Shown: piece after piece, positions 43,211 through 51,376 of the stretch
Layout of the letters: each line of letters begins with the position of its first letter
How positions within the stretch are numbered: position 1 is the stretch's first letter
DNA from: Microvirga pakistanensis
GTDB taxonomy: Bacteria; Pseudomonadota; Alphaproteobacteria; Rhizobiales; Beijerinckiaceae
Assembly: GCF_004458765.1 (NCBI RefSeq)
Contig: NZ_SPJX01000029.1
Coordinates: forward strand, 112,742-176,741
Length of the DNA stretch: 64,000 nt
Reading direction: 5' to 3'
The notes under the pieces: model-generated
Database searches by the model: none
The model's input: only the letters and a program-made list of their open reading frames with translations
Told to the model about the DNA's origin: nothing
Position numbers and translations under genes: made by a program

Positions 43211-44519
43211 TCTCGCCACCTGTTTCGAGGGCGTGGTCCCATCGATCATCGCAACGGCGGCAGCGGATGGGACTCCAAACATCTCCTATCTCTCGCATGT
43301 CGTGATGATCGACGACGACCATGTCGGATTGTCGAACCAGTTCTTCACGCAGACCTCCCGCAATCTTTGTGACAATCCGCAGGCGACAATCCTCATTGTC
43401 GATGGACTTCGTGGGGCGCAGGTCCGCCTTGAGGCCAGTTTCGTTGAGACGGTGGACCATGGCCCCCTCTTCGATACTGTTGCCACCCAACTTAACGCGT
43501 CTAGCGCGCAGGTTGGAATGGCTGGCATTATGCGGCTTCGCGGGGTCGATATCTTTCGGGTCAGCCGGATTGAACTCTGTCCGTCCCCCGTGCAGGCTCC
43601 TATCGAGCCAGTGCCAGACGAAACATGGCTCTCACTGTGTGCCGCCCTTGCCACGGCGATCGCGGACTTGAGGGAGATGGAAGCAATCGTCGATGCCGCC
43701 CTCGATGGTCTGTGCGATAGGCTCGGATACGAGAGCGCCTTCATCCTGCTGGGCGACCACACGAGCCGCGTGCTCACCACAGTGGGAAGTCGCGGCTATG
43801 CCCGCTCCGGCATCGGGTCGGAGGTACCCTTTGGCGAGGGCATCATCGGGGCGGCAGCACTCGACCGACGCATCGTGAAGGTGAGCGACATGAGCCGAGT
43901 TCGCCGCTACAGTGCAGCCGTCGAAGCCTCCTCTCAGGATGAGAACCGCACCAAGGCTGTGGCCCTGCCAGGGCGCTTGGACACGCTCAGTCAGATTGCG
44001 GTGCCGATGGTCGCAGCCGGCGGCCTCCAGGGGATACTTGCTGTAGAGAGCCGTGCGCGCCTGGCGTTCAGTTCCCGCGACGAGGCCGCCCTCACGATCA
44101 TTGCGCGCCACATCGCAACCGCACTTGCCCTTTCGGAGATGCTCTCGCGGGAGCCGCAAGACATTGACAAGCCTCCCCTGCTTCGGACGTCGTCCGACAA
44201 GATGTTCAAGGTCGTGCACCATACGTTCGATGACAGTGTCTTTATTGACGGCGAGTACATGATCAAAGGGGTCGCGGGCCGCCTCCTGCTCCATATGCTT
44301 GAACTGTATCGTCGGGAAGGGCGCACGTCCTTCACCAATCGCGAGATCCGGCTCTCAAAGGACCTACGGCTTCCCGACATCAAGGACAACCTTGAGACGC
44401 GTCTTTTGCTTCTGCGGCGCCGGTTAGAAGACAAGGCATCGCCCCTTCAGCTCAGGAGAATCGGACGCGGTCGGTTCTCCCTGGAATTCTCTGGGGTGCC
44501 TTTGCTGGAACGCCGTTGA
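43191..44519 (+). CDS. PNPOx-GAF-winged-helix fusion protein, putative sensor
   Basis: A 442-residue protein with three parts. Residues 5-125 form a pyridoxamine-oxidase-like split barrel (GVVPSIIATAAADGTPNISY). Residues about 150-315 form a GAF domain (LGYESAFILLGDH, FGEGIIGAAA, LSQIAVPMVAAGGLQGIL). Residues 335-440 form a winged-helix-like region (GVAGRLLLHMLELYRREGRT, IRLSKDLRLPDIKDNLETRL). It could sense redox or a flavin and act on DNA. It overlaps the single-domain PNPOx gene by 20 bases. Confidence 0.7.
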   Translation: MALRLRDLATCFEGVVPSIIATAAADGTPNISYLSHVVMIDDDHVGLSNQFFTQTSRNLCDNPQATILIVDGLRGAQVRLEASFVETVDHGPLFDTVATQLNASSAQVGMAGIMRLRGVDIFRVSRIELCPSPVQAPIEPVPDETWLSLCAALATAIADLREMEAIVDAALDGLCDRLGYESAFILLGDHTSRVLTTVGSRGYARSGIGSEVPFGEGIIGAAALDRRIVKVSDMSRVRRYSAAVEASSQDENRTKAVALPGRLDTLSQIAVPMVAAGGLQGILAVESRARLAFSSRDEAALTIIARHIATALALSEMLSREPQDIDKPPLLRTSSDKMFKVVHHTFDDSVFIDGEYMIKGVAGRLLLHMLELYRREGRTSFTNREIRLSKDLRLPDIKDNLETRLLLLRRRLEDKASPLQLRRIGRGRFSLEFSGVPLLERR

Positions 44520-44737
44520 TGAGAGTGAACGGCAAGGAGCGCCAGGACAACCTAGGAGAGGTCCAGGGTTCGGATCGACGTCGACGCGCTCCGCGACGGC
44601 TGCCCAAAACTCAAGGACCTGGACCAACCTGAGGATGTGTACATCTGTACATGTTGCGTCCATGCTGTCAAAGTTTGTCGGAAATTGAGCGGCGCCAGCA
44701 ACACTGAGGGCCACACAACAACTCCCAGGACAGGCGA

Positions 44738-45289
44738 ATGGAACGCAGCCAAAAGGAAAGAGTGCTTGCAGGGGAGTTGCATATGGCGAACAACTCCGAA
44801 CTGGCGTCGGACCACCTGAGAGCGCACGATCTCCTGGCCCGGTTCAACGCCACACAGGCAACTAAGGAAGCTGAGCGCCGTGAGTTGCTCAAGCAACTGC
44901 TTGGCTCCTTCGGAGAAGGTGCGGTTCTGAGGCCCACGCTTCGCTGCGACTATGGCTACAACATCTCTATCGGAGCGCACACCTTCGTGAACTACGACTG
45001 CGTGCTTCTCGATTGCAATACCATTGGCCAGGAGGACCAGACCGCGCCCGGGGCCCATATCTACACGGCAACCCATCCCCTCGACGCGGCAACACATCAA
45101 TCAGGGGCTGAGTACGCTCTTCCGGTTCGCATTGCGAACGGCGCTTGGATCGGGGGCGGATCGATCATCTGCCCGGGCGTGATCATTGGCGAGAACACCG
45201 TGGTTGGCGCCAGCAGCGTGGTCGCGAAGGATCCATCACCGGACGTGCTCGCCGCGGGCCACCCCGCACGCATGATCCGCACATACTGA
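44738..45289 (+). CDS. Maltose/galactoside O-acetyltransferase family protein
   Basis: A 183-residue left-handed beta-helix acetyltransferase. The N-terminal helix ERVLAGELHMANNSELASDHLR is followed by hexapeptide repeats from residue 70 (YNISIGAHTFVNYDCVLLD, then AWIGGGSIICPGVIIGENTV). The active-site His is in YTATHPLD near residue 112. The substrate sugar is not shown. ATG 44738 is the family start. Confidence 0.87.
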   Translation: MERSQKERVLAGELHMANNSELASDHLRAHDLLARFNATQATKEAERRELLKQLLGSFGEGAVLRPTLRCDYGYNISIGAHTFVNYDCVLLDCNTIGQEDQTAPGAHIYTATHPLDAATHQSGAEYALPVRIANGAWIGGGSIICPGVIIGENTVVGASSVVAKDPSPDVLAAGHPARMIRTY

Positions 45290-45329
45290 GCTACTCCCGC
45301 GCCACACGGAATCTCTGAGGACGTCAACC

Positions 45330-45536
45330 ATGTCGCAACGCACCTTCGTGGCCGCACTTGCTTTCGCCGCCTTCATCAGCCTCGGCCTGCCGGATGGATT
45401 GCTCGGCGTGTCGTGGCCGTCCATCCGGGGCGAGTTCGCGCTTCCGCTCGACAGTCTCGGCTTGCTGGTTGCCGTCATCACTGCCGGCTACTTAACCGCC
45501 AGTGGCGCCCGGAGGTCGGGTCGGCCCAACAGCTGA
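45330..45536 (+). pseudogene. MFS transporter, N-terminal fragment
   Basis: The frame MSQRTFVAALAFAAFISLGL, PSIRGEFALPLDSLGLLVAV, ITAGYLTAS is the first 57 residues of a major-facilitator transporter with a good start (GAGGACG box). It then breaks off into ARRSGRPNS and a stop, directly before the convergent carboxypeptidase gene. Ten membrane segments are lost. Confidence 0.75.
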
Positions 45537-45545
45537 GATGTTGAG

Positions 45546-46514
45546 TCAATCGATCCTCCTTTCCCTCCGAGATTGCCGTTGAGGCTGCGTGATCGCTGTC
45601 GCCTTTCCGTCACCACCGGCGGGGACGGCTCCAGCGACTGCAGGCCCCTGTCGGCCGCATTTGAGGCGACGCAGATCGGTGCCCGGTGCAGGGGCGTTCG
45701 CTTTCATCATGCCGAGACGGCCGACGGAGCTTGCTGCTCCGGCAAGGCCGACATCGAGGAGTTCCTTCGTAATCCGGGCCCGTGTTGCTGCGCTGGGAGC
45801 ACCGAGCACGACCCCGACAATGCGCCTGCCCCCGCGGACCGCCGAGACGACCACGTTGAATCCGGAGGCGCAGACATAGCCGGTCTTCGTCGCTTCGACG
45901 CCGGCATAGTCCTCCACCAGCGTGTTGGTATTCTTGAGCGTCCGGCCGTTGACCGAGACAGCCGGCGTCCTGAAGAGGTCGGTGTCGCCCGCATGATAGC
46001 TCAGGACCGCGAGCATGAGCACGGCCATGTCCCGCGCATTGGTCACTTGGCGGTCATCATGCAGGCCGCTGGCGTTGACGAAGCGCGTGCCGCTCATGCC
46101 CAGGCGGTTGGCCTCCGAATTCATCGCTGCGACGAAGACCGCCTCGCTGCCGCCGAGCGCTTCCGCAATCGCCACCGCCACGTCGTTGGCGCTCTTGACC
46201 ATCATAATGCGGAGAGCATCCTCAAGGCGGAGAGACGTGCCCGGTGGAACTCCTAGCTTTGAGGGCGCCTGGGCCGAGGCCCGCGCACTCAGGACGATGG
46301 AGCTGTTCAGGGTCAGCTTGCCTGATCGAACCGCCATGAGGGCGAGATGTGCCGTCATCAGCTTGGTGAGCGAAGCGGGATGCCAGGAGCGGACGGCCTC
46401 CTGGGCAGCGAGAATGTCGCCCGAGGATGCATCCACAAGCAGTATGGGAGAGGCATCGGCGGGAGAGGCCGTCAGGGACAGGCCCGCGGCCAGCAAGATC
46501 GAGGGCAGCTTCAT
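45546..46514 (-). CDS. D-alanyl-D-alanine carboxypeptidase (S11, DacA-like)
   Basis: A 322-residue penicillin-binding protein that trims peptidoglycan peptides in the periplasm. A signal peptide covers about residues 1-21 (ILLAAGLSLTASPADA). The active-site motifs are SLTK near residue 48 (SxxK), SAND near 107 (SxN) and KTG near 210. The C-terminus beyond residue 270 is a low-complexity tail, and no amphipathic membrane anchor is clear. Confidence 0.9.
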   Translation of the reverse strand: MKLPSILLAAGLSLTASPADASPILLVDASSGDILAAQEAVRSWHPASLTKLMTAHLALMAVRSGKLTLNSSIVLSARASAQAPSKLGVPPGTSLRLEDALRIMMVKSANDVAVAIAEALGGSEAVFVAAMNSEANRLGMSGTRFVNASGLHDDRQVTNARDMAVLMLAVLSYHAGDTDLFRTPAVSVNGRTLKNTNTLVEDYAGVEATKTGYVCASGFNVVVSAVRGGRRIVGVVLGAPSAATRARITKELLDVGLAGAASSVGRLGMMKANAPAPGTDLRRLKCGRQGPAVAGAVPAGGDGKATAITQPQRQSRRERRID

Positions 46515-46654
46515 GGATTGATGGTCGACCGAACCGCGGCCTTGCGCAAGTCCGGGACGGCGAGAAGCTCCGGCCCCGCCATGTTCATTCGGGTTACTCG
46601 GGCCTGCCTGGAACCTGTCCGCAATCTTTGACCGACGATGGCCGGTGAGTGGGA

Positions 46655-46810
46655 CTACACAGGCTCTTCACAAATCTTGCGCACGGCAGCCGGCGATTGA
46701 CCGAGATGCCTCGCCACCTTGGGCGGGTGCCACACCGGCCCGAACAGCAGCCTGGATGGCCTTGCGCTGTCCCTCCTGCAGCAGAGGTGCGGATCTTCCC
46801 TGCCTTGCTG
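46655..46810 (-). pseudogene. Resolvase/HTH relic
   Basis: On the minus strand the frame APLLQEGQRKAIQAAVRAGV continues, after a one-base shift, as KVARHLGQSPAAVRKICEE and stops at 46655. This is the C-terminal helix-turn-helix of DNA invertase/resolvase or transposase-type proteins. The catalytic part is missing. Confidence 0.45.
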
Positions 46811-46847
46811 GGGCCGGAGCGAGACGTCTGAGTGACAGGCTGGCCTG

Positions 46848-46991
46848 TCAGGCTGCCGCCTCCAGCTCCGGCCGTTTGTTCCTGCCCTTCTTGAGCCGGC
46901 GCTGCACTTCCTCCAGCAGCCGGCCAAGTTGCTGTGCTAGTTGGGTATCCAATCCGATCACCATCCAGTTAATCTGGCAGTGCTTTTCCAT
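46848..46991 (-). CDS. Possible 47-residue protein
   Basis: A short frame from ATG 46991 with a helical, charged C-terminus (LAQQLGRLLEEVQRRLKKGR). No ribosome site or family was seen. It could be a relic of the neighbouring resolvase-like gene or a real small protein. Confidence 0.25.
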   Translation of the reverse strand: MEKHCQINWMVIGLDTQLAQQLGRLLEEVQRRLKKGRNKRPELEAAA

Positions 46992-47058
46992 GGGCTGCAG
47001 ACATTCTATCCCGTTCAGCTCAGTACAAGAGGGCGACGTTTGCTCGGGTATCGAAATC

Positions 47059-47083
47059 GGAACCGCTCCTGACAGGGGTCGTT
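47059..47083 (+). promoter_or_regulatory. Sigma-EcfG-type promoter
   Basis: GGAAC (47059-47063) and CGTT (47080-47083) are separated by exactly 16 bases, the consensus of the alphaproteobacterial general stress sigma factor EcfG. It lies 29 bases before the start of the small basic protein at 47112, a normal distance, so that gene is probably stress-induced. Confidence 0.65.
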
Positions 47084-47111
47084 TTAATGCTGGGGAGATC
47101 CCGGGAGACAA

Positions 47112-47252
47112 ATGATGGGCAAAGGAAGCGAGAAGCACCGCAGCAGCGCCAGGAAGAACAAGCTGCGCGAGAAGGCCAAGCGCTTGATCGGCGAAGGCAG
47201 GAAGCTGACAGGACGGCTTCTGAGATACGACCATCGAGGCAAGGCCAGCTGA
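47112..47252 (+). CDS. 46-residue basic protein under a stress promoter
   Basis: The frame MMGKGSEKHRSSARKNKLRE, KAKRLIGEGRKLTGRLLRYD, HRGKAS is strongly basic (about 17 Lys/Arg) and helical. It has high third-position GC, a GGGAGA box before the ATG and a sigma-EcfG promoter 29 bases upstream. No named family is known to me. It could bind nucleic acid under stress; this is inference. Confidence 0.6.
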   Translation: MMGKGSEKHRSSARKNKLREKAKRLIGEGRKLTGRLLRYDHRGKAS

Positions 47253-47344
47253 TAGAAAGTGGGGATGGTGCCCCGAGGCGAGTTCCCGCTGCCAGGCACG
47301 GGTCGGGACCTCAACCAGTTGGTAGACTTCCGCGTTGATACGGC

Positions 47345-47764
47345 ATGCAATTCGTCTGCGACGCCCCTGGGCAAACAAGCTGGTTCCGGATCGAGACCGA
47401 GGGGGAAGCCACCCGCGAATCGCAGATCATGGGCCACGCCGTCGAGAAGCATTTTCGCTAAGCCTGGGAGGCGGCAGCCGCGACGTACCGCTCGACCGCC
47501 AGCCGCTTCATTGAGCAGAACATTGGTCTTGCGGCTCACGTGCAGCGATCCATGCCGGTGTTTCTGACCTTGCGCGATGCGGAGGGCAATGGGCTTGCAA
47601 CAGCCATGCTTCCGCCGCGCGGACGCAACGACCCATCCTTCAAGATCATCGTTGTCGGACCTGAGAACAGGGATCCCTACCCGGACCACGGGGAAGCCAT
47701 TCGCAAGCTCGGAGAGCACTTTGGGCTCTCCCTCGACCGAAGCCGGTGCTATCCCTATCGATGA
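47345..47764 (+). pseudogene. Hypothetical gene interrupted by a TAA
   Basis: The frame starts as MQFVCDAPGQTSWFRIETEG, reaches AVEKHFR, then TAA at 47459-47461, and continues without another stop through AWEAAAATYRSTASRFIEQN, FKIIVVGPENRDPYPDHGEA and LSLDRSRCYPYR to 47764. Codon use is the same on both sides. A CAA (Gln) to TAA change is the simplest cause. The 139-codon family occurs in related genomes as a protein of unknown role. Confidence 0.65.
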
Positions 47765-47787
47765 CTGCCCCTCCTGAAAACAACCTA

Positions 47788-47809
47788 TGAGCTTCGCGGC
47801 AGAAGCTCA
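47788..47809. terminator. Hairpin after the interrupted gene
   Basis: TGAGCTTC and GAAGCTCA form a perfect 8-bp stem with a 6-base loop, 24 bases after the stop at 47764. There is no T-run, so termination would be weak. Confidence 0.35.
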
Positions 47810-47821
47810 CCTAGGAGTCGT

Positions 47822-47857
47822 TTAAGCGTGGCCGTGATACGCTCTGCTCGTCACCCG
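47822..47857. repeat. TTTAAGCGTGGCCGTG repeat, first copy
   Basis: About 36 bases (core AAGCGTGG, then TCTGCTC) match 60086-60121 at roughly three quarters of positions by eye. The core also resembles the GCCGTTGAGCGTGG part of the 98-base repeat. It lies in a non-coding gap. Confidence 0.4.
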
Positions 47858-47922
47858 GGGCCTGCCCTCCCCTGCTCCCATGATGATAGCCGAGATACCC
47901 AAGAGGATGTTGCGGGTGGAAC

Positions 47923-48510
47923 CTATGGCGCCGCACAAGCCAAAGTTTGCTCCCGCGCCGCCTTGCGAAACAGCCAGGCTGATAGGAGCCACAGCACGGC
48001 GAAGAATCCGGTCAGAACCAGGAAAGCCCCTGGCCCGTTTGCCGCGGTTGAGCCCAATCCAGTACTCAGGGCAACCACACCGACCAAGGCCTGAGCGAGC
48101 GCTGTCGCGGCCAACGCGCACGCCATACCCTCGGGTTGGAAGCGCGCGATAACGGCGCCCAGAATCCCGATGGCGAGCACTCCGCCGTACATCAGGTTGG
48201 CTGAATCATCCTCGGACCCGATGATGCCGACGGCAAGGGTTACCCAGACAAGGATGAGGGCCGTCACGACCGCAACGCCGACGGCGGCCCGGTAGGCGAC
48301 ATTCCCTGTCATCCTTGCTGCCAGCTCGTAGGCGCCGCAAGCGCCAAGCAGCATGACGGCGAGGACGGCGAAGTCGGCCCTATCCCAGTCCACTTCGTCG
48401 GTGACCTGCATCGCAACCAGGGGCAGAAGCAAGATAAGGCTTGCGATCGCCCAAGGAGCCACCCTCCAGAAGCGCCCATGCCGTCCGCCGATTTCCGCGT
48501 CTCCTGCCAT
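47923..48510 (-). CDS. Six-segment membrane protein of unknown function
   Basis: A 195-residue protein with about six hydrophobic segments (near residues 18-36, 45-62, 72-92, 105-122, 128-148 and 160-180) and a short charged N-terminus. ATG 48510 (MAGDAEIGGRHGR) is favoured by a GGGGCAAGG box; earlier ATG codons exist in the same frame. I do not recognise a family. It follows the DedA gene on the same strand in the direction of transcription. Confidence 0.6.
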   Translation of the reverse strand: MAGDAEIGGRHGRFWRVAPWAIASLILLLPLVAMQVTDEVDWDRADFAVLAVMLLGACGAYELAARMTGNVAYRAAVGVAVVTALILVWVTLAVGIIGSEDDSANLMYGGVLAIGILGAVIARFQPEGMACALAATALAQALVGVVALSTGLGSTAANGPGAFLVLTGFFAVLWLLSAWLFRKAAREQTLACAAP

Positions 48511-48576
48511 TGCCTTGCCCCTATGCATGCGTGAGGCCCTCGGCCTAGAGCATGGTGCGGAAAGATGGCTCAACAT

Positions 48577-49146
48577 TCAAGGCCGAGGCATTAGGGGAGA
48601 ATGGCCGAACAGATCGGTGAAGAAGTAGGGTCCCAAGGTCCAGAACCCGGCCCACAGGGCCGCGCCTAACGTGTTGGCGACGACAAACTGCGGCCATGGC
48701 ATCCCAACCGATCCGGCCGTGAGGCCATTGAGCTGTCGCAGCACCACGACGAACCGTGCGGTCAAGACCATGATGAAGCCCCTTTTGCGGGCAATCGTTT
48801 CCAAATGAGAGAGACGCTCCGGTGTCAACCTTACAAAAGCTCCGAACCGTTGCAGAAGCGGGCGTCCACCGAAGCGGCCGATCAGGTATCCGGTACTGTC
48901 GCCAAGGACACCGCCGAGCCAAGCTGCTAGGAAGACATCGACCACAGCGAGGTCCCCGCGGGCTGCCAGAAATGCCCCCGCCAGGAGGGCGCTTTCACCA
49001 GGGAGCGGCAGGCCAAAGGACTCGAAATAGATTATCAGGAAAAGCGCAGGAGCACCGTAGGCGGCAACAGCGGGCTCGATCCAGGCCAGGACTTCGGAAA
49101 GCATGCTCCCGGAGATCGGCACCAACACCTGCGAGCTCATTGCCAT
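48577..49146 (-). CDS. DedA/SNARE-associated family membrane protein
   Basis: A 189-residue DedA protein. It has the conserved FESFGLPLPGESALLAGAFL near residues 42-61, WLGGVLGDSTGYLIGRFGG near 77-95 and TARFVVVLRQLNGLTAGSVG near 128. DedA proteins act in membrane homeostasis and undecaprenyl-phosphate or lipid recycling. ATG at 49146 or 49140. It is upstream of, and 66 bases from, the six-segment membrane protein. Confidence 0.9.
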   Translation of the reverse strand: MAMSSQVLVPISGSMLSEVLAWIEPAVAAYGAPALFLIIYFESFGLPLPGESALLAGAFLAARGDLAVVDVFLAAWLGGVLGDSTGYLIGRFGGRPLLQRFGAFVRLTPERLSHLETIARKRGFIMVLTARFVVVLRQLNGLTAGSVGMPWPQFVVANTLGAALWAGFWTLGPYFFTDLFGHSPLMPRP

Positions 49147-49248
49147 TGTCGGAGCCGGTCACGTCCGGCGGCAAAGAGATGATCCTCGGACACGGCGGCC
49201 TCCTGCATATGATGAAGCGCGTTACCCAAACATTTCGTGCGACCAGTC

Positions 49249-49368
49249 TTAAGCTAACACGTTCGAGAGCGGCAGTTCGACCGAAAGCGTGGCCAGACCG
49301 AATGGACCACCCACAGCGAACAATCCGGCAGCCGCCGCCTTGTGCAGGAATTCGCTGCGCCAAAGAGG
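49249..49368 (-). pseudogene. Relic of an exported-protein N-terminus
   Basis: The minus-strand frame LWRSEFLHKAAAAGLFAVGG, PFGLATLSVELPLSNVLA, stop, looks like a Tat-type signal region with the twin arginines degraded (WRSEFL) and no start codon. No mature protein follows. The rest of the 500-base gap to the PRC-barrel gene shows nothing convincing. Confidence 0.3.
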
Positions 49369-49661
49369 TTTATGGCCAAGATCTCATCGCCAGTCGCAGG
49401 GCTGCCATCAGTGCTTTCTGGCTCGCGCGTGCGACCAACCCCGAGACCGCCTTCGGGTTCAGGTTGCCGATCGACGCGGTCGACTTGTCGGCCAAGCGGC
49501 GCGGTCATCCTTAGCGATGTTCAGTTGCAGAATACTCATGCGGGCTCAGCGCACCAGGAAGCCGAAGCTTCCCGCCGTAAGCCTGCCGGCTTCCGTCGAT
49601 GGCACAAATGGAAGGGCCCCGGATCGACCCCAGGATGCCACGACCGCGAGCGCCAGGGCCC

Positions 49662-50093
49662 TCAGGATGTGGGCGCGATCCTGTAGTAGGCATCCACCCG
49701 GGCGCCATACTCATCATCCCTGAACGGATCTTCGTCGGCACCATAGCGGGGAGCATCCGCGAGCCGATCCTTATCGATGTCCACAACATAGCCGCCGAGC
49801 CCAGTGTCGTAGGTCAGTGCCCGCCACGGAAGCGGATGATAGCTCTCGCCGATGCCCAGAAAGCCCCCAAAGCTCATGACCACATAGGCGACCTGGCCTG
49901 AGATCTTGTCGACCATGAAATTGTAAACGGCCCCGAGCTGCTCGCCTGCCCGGTTGAACACGGGCGTGCCCTCGACTTTGCTGGAGGCGATCAGGCGCCG
50001 CGTCTCCTCGATAGCGACACCCTCGCCTGACGGGTCGATTTCCATGGATCCAGGCTTCCGAGCCGGTGTCTCGTTAGGCAATCTTGTCGGCAT
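49662..50093 (-). CDS. PRC-barrel domain protein under a stress promoter
   Basis: A 143-residue soluble protein with a PRC-barrel at about residues 32-110 (ASSKVEGTPVFNRAGEQLGA, then YVVMSFGGFLGIGESYHPLP and WRALTYDTGLGGYVVDID). The start ATG 50093 has AAGGAG six bases upstream and a sigma-EcfG promoter before that. Such single PRC-barrel proteins are common stress-regulated proteins in this group; the molecular role is unknown. Confidence 0.87.
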   Translation of the reverse strand: MPTRLPNETPARKPGSMEIDPSGEGVAIEETRRLIASSKVEGTPVFNRAGEQLGAVYNFMVDKISGQVAYVVMSFGGFLGIGESYHPLPWRALTYDTGLGGYVVDIDKDRLADAPRYGADEDPFRDDEYGARVDAYYRIAPTS

Positions 50094-50105
50094 GGCGCGC
50101 TCCTT

Positions 50106-50828
50106 TCAGGGGCAACGCTGCCATGAGAGGGCCGTTCCGGCCGACGTGACGTCCGCGCCCAAGCTCCAAAATGGGTCAGCTTCTGAAGATACCCCTTTGA
50201 CGTCCTGGAGGAAGGTTTGGATTTCGTGGCCGAGATCATTGGAATGGCGCGCCAGCTCCTGTGCAGCGCCCAGCACCTGAGGCGCCGCAGCTCCCGTCTT
50301 GCCTGCTCCCTGACGCACATCAGCGATATTGCCCGTGACGTGCTCGGTGCTGCGGGCCGCTTCCTGGACGTTGCGGGCAATTTCCGCCGTAGCCGCACCC
50401 TGCTCTTCCATGGCGGCTGCGATTGAGGTCGAGATCTGCGACATCTCAGTGATCGTACGCGCAATCTCCTGAATGGCCGACGCCGTCTGCTGGGTCTCCT
50501 GCTGCACCGAGCCGATCTGGGCCGAGATCTCCTCGGTTGCTTTGGCAGTCTTGGTGGCCAGCTCCTTCACCTCGGAAGTCTGGTTGTTGGTCCGGTCGGC
50601 AACCTGGGCCATCGATTGGGCAGCGGCATCCATCTCAATCGCCGCCGACGACAGACCCTGTGTCAGCGACGACACGTTGCGTTCAAAGTTCTTGGTCATC
50701 TCGTCCACGACTTGAGCGCGGCGCATCTTGGCGTCCGCTCCACCGGCCGCTGCTGCCTCGTCCGCCGCCTTCTTGGCAATTAAGAGAAACACACCCCAAG
50801 ATGGTTTGGTGACCGAGCGCGCCAGCAT
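50106..50828 (-). pseudogene. Methyl-accepting chemotaxis protein lacking sensor and signalling tip
   Basis: The frame keeps the end of a linker (KMRRAQVVDEMTKNFERNVS), the descending helix start (MDAAAQSMAQVADRTNNQT), then goes straight to SEVKELATKTAKATEEISAQ and the ascending helix (AAAMEEQGAATAEIARNVQE). About 90-95 residues are missing between, including the conserved tip with the NLLALNAAIEAARAGE motif that binds CheA/CheW. The membrane and HAMP parts are also gone at the 5' end. It cannot signal normally. Confidence 0.75.
50114..50138 (-). promoter_or_regulatory. Sigma-EcfG-type promoter before the PRC-barrel gene
   Basis: On the minus strand GGAAC (50138-50134) and CGTT (50117-50114) are separated by exactly 16 bases. 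The site is 21 bases before the ATG at 50093 and overlaps the 3' end of the chemoreceptor relic. It is the second perfect EcfG-type site in the window. Confidence 0.7.
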
Positions 50829-50980
50829 CTTATTTTATTCTATGCAGCTCAATTCGTATGAATACTTAGAAATTATTAAAGCTAAATCAGTGTTTTTTAA
50901 CATCGCTGCTCGTGGCAGCAGAAAGAGATCTTGCATATGGATTTTGTATAACCGTCCAAAAAGGCTCTGCCTTTAATCCA
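50829..50980. other. AT-rich island
   Basis: About 150 bases with far lower GC than the rest of the window (for example AGAAATTATTAAAGCTAAATC... and GTTTTTTAAC), directly at the truncated 5' end of the chemoreceptor relic. No gene was recognised. The composition suggests foreign DNA or an insertion scar. Confidence 0.5.
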
Positions 50981-51376
50981 CTCCTCACTAGGGAGCTGTG
51001 CGAGTCTCAATGAGGAAGCCTGAACAGGTCCGCGACTGAACTTTGCTCATTCATGCCTCCGCGCTTGGGGTCTAGGCGGGGTCAACCTTGCACATTCCGC
51101 CGATTTTGCGAGCTCCGGCTCTTGAGCGCTTGAAGCAGACTTCGCCATTTTGTCCGAGAAGTGCCGACTCCAGGCATTTCTCCCACGGACAATAATCTTG
51201 ACGGGGCCTCCAAATCGGCAGAGACCTCTCTATCTACAGGCGTTCGCCACTGGCCTAAGAACGATCGTTTCAACGGCCTATTATCGTGGGCAAGCCGGTA
51301 TTTCTGCCGGTGTGCCGGAGTAATCACCCGGTTTGCCAGCGCGAGAGGTGCTTGGCGCAGAGGAAGATGAATTCCG
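50981..51376. other. Intergenic stretch before the signalling island, nothing recognised
   Basis: About 400 bases of mixed composition. The promoter of the HWE kinase gene must lie here, but no clear -35/-10 pair, EcfG site or operator was found. Confidence 0.4.
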
